The translations under genes were made by a program, and so were the position numbers. A DNA stretch of 64,000 nt, from NCBI RefSeq assembly GCF_018070025.1, contig NZ_JAGPYQ010000002.1, positions 1,240,001 through 1,304,000 on the forward strand, in the 5' to 3' direction. The notes below the pieces were generated by a model. It worked only from the letters and a program-made list of their open reading frames with translations. It made no database searches and had not been told where the DNA came from. This document shows, in pieces, positions 62,669 to 64,000 of the stretch. Position 1 is the stretch's first letter. The number at the start of each line of letters is the position of its first letter. Source of the DNA: Streptomyces liliiviolaceus. Its GTDB lineage: Bacteria > Actinomycetota > Actinomycetes > Streptomycetales > Streptomycetaceae.

Positions 62669-63465
62669 GCGACATCGTGAGCGGCATCGCCGCCGTGGTC
62701 CGGTCCCGCTGGGGCCGGACCGTGCTGCGCGCGGCGGCCGGTCTGCTCCTGCCGGCCGTGCTGCTGCTCGGCTGGCAGCAGGCCGCCACGTCCGGCGCGT
62801 ACACGCGCAGCCAGCTCCCGCCGCCCGAGGCCGTCCTGAACGCCGCGCGGAGCCTTGTCGACCGGGGCGAGCTCCAGCACCACATCGCCATCAGCGTGCA
62901 GCGCGTGCTGATCGGCTTCGCCGTCGGCGCCGCGCTCGGTCTGCTCCTGGGCAGTCTGGTCGGCCTCTCCCGGACCGCCCGGGCCGTCCTCGCTCCGACC
63001 ATCCAGGCGATACGTGCCGTGCCCTCGCTGGCCTGGGTCCCTCTGCTCCTGCTCTGGCTCGGCATCGGAGAGACCCCGAAGATCACGCTTGTCGCCATCG
63101 GCGCGTTCTTCCCCGTGTACACGACAGTCTCGTCGGGCCTCGACCACGTCGATCCCCGGCTGAGGGAACTGGGTCGCGCCTACGGCCGGCGCGGCCCCGC
63201 CCTCCTCGCCCAGGTCCTGATCCCGGCCGCTGCGCCCGCCGTGCTGTCCGGGCTGCGACTCGGGCTGGCGCAGGGCTGGCTGTTCCTCGTCGCGGCCGAA
63301 CTCATCGCCTCCTCCATGGGGTTGGGCTTCCTGCTGATCGACAGCCAGAACACCGGCCGCACGGACATCCTGCTGCTCGCCATCGTCCTGCTGGCCGTCG
63401 TCGGCAAGGCGAGCGACGCGCTGCTGGGGGTGGCGGAGCGCCAGGTGGTACGCCGGTGGAGCTGA
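62665..63465 (+). CDS. ssuC: Sulfonate-type ABC transporter permease SsuC
   Basis: 266 aa with about six membrane helices. IRAVPSLAWVPLLLLWLGIG and the EAA loop ELGRAYGRRGPALLAQVLIP are typical of SsuC/TauC permeases. The GTG start overlaps the ssuA stop (GTGA). No SsuD monooxygenase or flavin reductase follows; the NtaA/LLM pair upstream may play the oxygenase role (inference). Confidence 0.9.
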   Translation: MSDIVSGIAAVVRSRWGRTVLRAAAGLLLPAVLLLGWQQAATSGAYTRSQLPPPEAVLNAARSLVDRGELQHHIAISVQRVLIGFAVGAALGLLLGSLVGLSRTARAVLAPTIQAIRAVPSLAWVPLLLLWLGIGETPKITLVAIGAFFPVYTTVSSGLDHVDPRLRELGRAYGRRGPALLAQVLIPAAAPAVLSGLRLGLAQGWLFLVAAELIASSMGLGFLLIDSQNTGRTDILLLAIVLLAVVGKASDALLGVAERQVVRRWS

Positions 63466-63524
63466 GGGGTCCGCCACCGGGTTCTGTGGCGGCCGTCGAC
63501 ATGTGGCTGCGATCGGCGCGTCCG

Positions 63525-63578
63525 GGGTCCGGCTCGTGCCCCGAGTCCGGCTCGTGCCCCAGGTCCGGCTCGTGCCCC
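63525..63578. repeat. Three tandem 18-bp repeats
   Basis: Unit GNGTCCGGCTCGTGCCCC repeated three times, differing only in the first three bases, in the 127-bp gap between ssuC and a convergent hydrolase gene. Confidence 0.85.
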
Positions 63579-63592
63579 GGGATTTTCCCCCG

Positions 63593-64000
63593 TCAGGCGC
63601 CGTCGGCTGCCGCAGCCAGGATCCGGGCCAGCTCGACAGGCTGCGTGATCATGGGCCAGTGGCCTGAGTCGATGTCGGCGAAGTCGACGTGCTTGGCACG
63701 AGTGAGCTCCGGGACGTCGCCGTCCCTCACGCATTCCTGCGCCTGCTCGGGCGTGAACTCCGGACATACGACCACGACCGGAACGTCGAACCGCCGTTCG
63801 TCCGCCAGCCGCACCACTCCCTCGGCCACGCCTGCGGGCACGGAGATCGCGGCAGCCGCGAACTCTCGCCTGGCCCCGTCGTCGAGGTCCGCGGCGTCCG
63901 GGCCCTCGAACGGGCCCCAGCCGGGGAAGGGCATGACGCCGTCACTCACCTCGAAGAAGTCGGCGTACGGCTGACCGTCGGCGGTCGGGAAACCCCCGAT
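63593..64000 (-). CDS. Alpha/beta hydrolase, C-terminal part (runs off the right edge)
   Basis: The 135 visible codons cover the cap and C-terminal catalytic part of an alpha/beta hydrolase: VPVVVVCPEFTPEQAQECV and the catalytic His in IDSGHWPMITQPVELARIL. The N-terminus and nucleophile lie outside the window. Similar hydrolases are annotated as salicylate-esterase-like proteins. The frame stays open to the window edge, so the GTG at 63949 is not a true start. Confidence 0.75.
   Translation of the reverse strand: MGGFPTADGQPYADFFEVSDGVMPFPGWGPFEGPDAADLDDGARREFAAAAISVPAGVAEGVVRLADERRFDVPVVVVCPEFTPEQAQECVRDGDVPELTRAKHVDFADIDSGHWPMITQPVELARILAAAADGA

Overview
The window is very GC-rich, densely coded DNA. 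GTG and TTG starts, four-base stop/start overlaps, Tat-type signals, a cytosolic-type contractile injection system locus and the recurring intergenic GGGGCGCGGGGAACTGCGC repeat all point to a Streptomyces chromosome or a close relative. No rRNA, tRNA, CRISPR, transposase, integrase or plasmid gene was found. Region 1 (1-16.5 kb) looks like ordinary core chromosome. It holds the edge of a contractile injection system (sheath, tube, a Cys-rich baseplate-type protein and a partial gene, all minus strand), a YchJ-type protein, and a gluconate/idonate operon (gntR, gntK, gntP, idnO-like SDR, idnD-like dehydrogenase). It continues with a secreted class A beta-lactamase, a molybdopterin oxidoreductase/cytochrome b pair, an FAD dehydrogenase, a DMT transporter, a Nudix hydrolase, two DUF202 membrane proteins and a histidine-rich repeat protein. 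The GGGGCGCGGGGAAC-type repeats were noticed only in this part. Region 2 (16.6-45.5 kb) is a catabolic block for an unknown acid handled as a CoA ester. It begins at an abrupt junction near 17207 where a phosphotransferase gene and a thiolase gene, convergent, are both cut off at the same base. The block carries four acyl-CoA dehydrogenases, two acyl-CoA ligases, three MaoC-type hydratases, an enoyl-CoA hydratase, a hotdog thioesterase, SDRs, an intact phosphotransferase, two LLM flavin oxidoreductases, a quinone-oxidoreductase-like protein and a complete branched-chain-amino-acid-type (Liv) ABC transporter. Its regulators are of TetR, PucR, GntR/FadR and GAF-LuxR type. Six or seven of its promoter regions carry a GGTCWGACC-like palindrome, and in three of them it lies 0-5 bases ahead of a TATAGT box. 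I infer a regulon, probably controlled by the GntR/FadR-type protein at 41956-42738. The block also shows decay: a frameshifted SDR, a ligase C-terminal remnant and the truncated pair at the junction. Region 3 (45.6-53.1 kb) holds accessory regulatory units: an ECF sigma factor with a membrane partner, an XRE/MmyB-type regulator divergent from an SDR, and a MarR regulator with a 9-bp inverted-repeat operator facing an SDR, epimerase, epoxide-hydrolase-like and DoxX operon. Region 4 (53.1-63.5 kb) is a sulfur-scavenging block: two LLM monooxygenases (one of NtaA/SnaA/DszA type), an MFS exporter, metY-metX, and an Ssu-type sulfonate ABC transporter. Two short leader peptides of the actinobacterial TRRHVDY type precede the monooxygenase operon and metYX, which suggests shared sulfur or cysteine control. 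The window ends inside an alpha/beta hydrolase gene.
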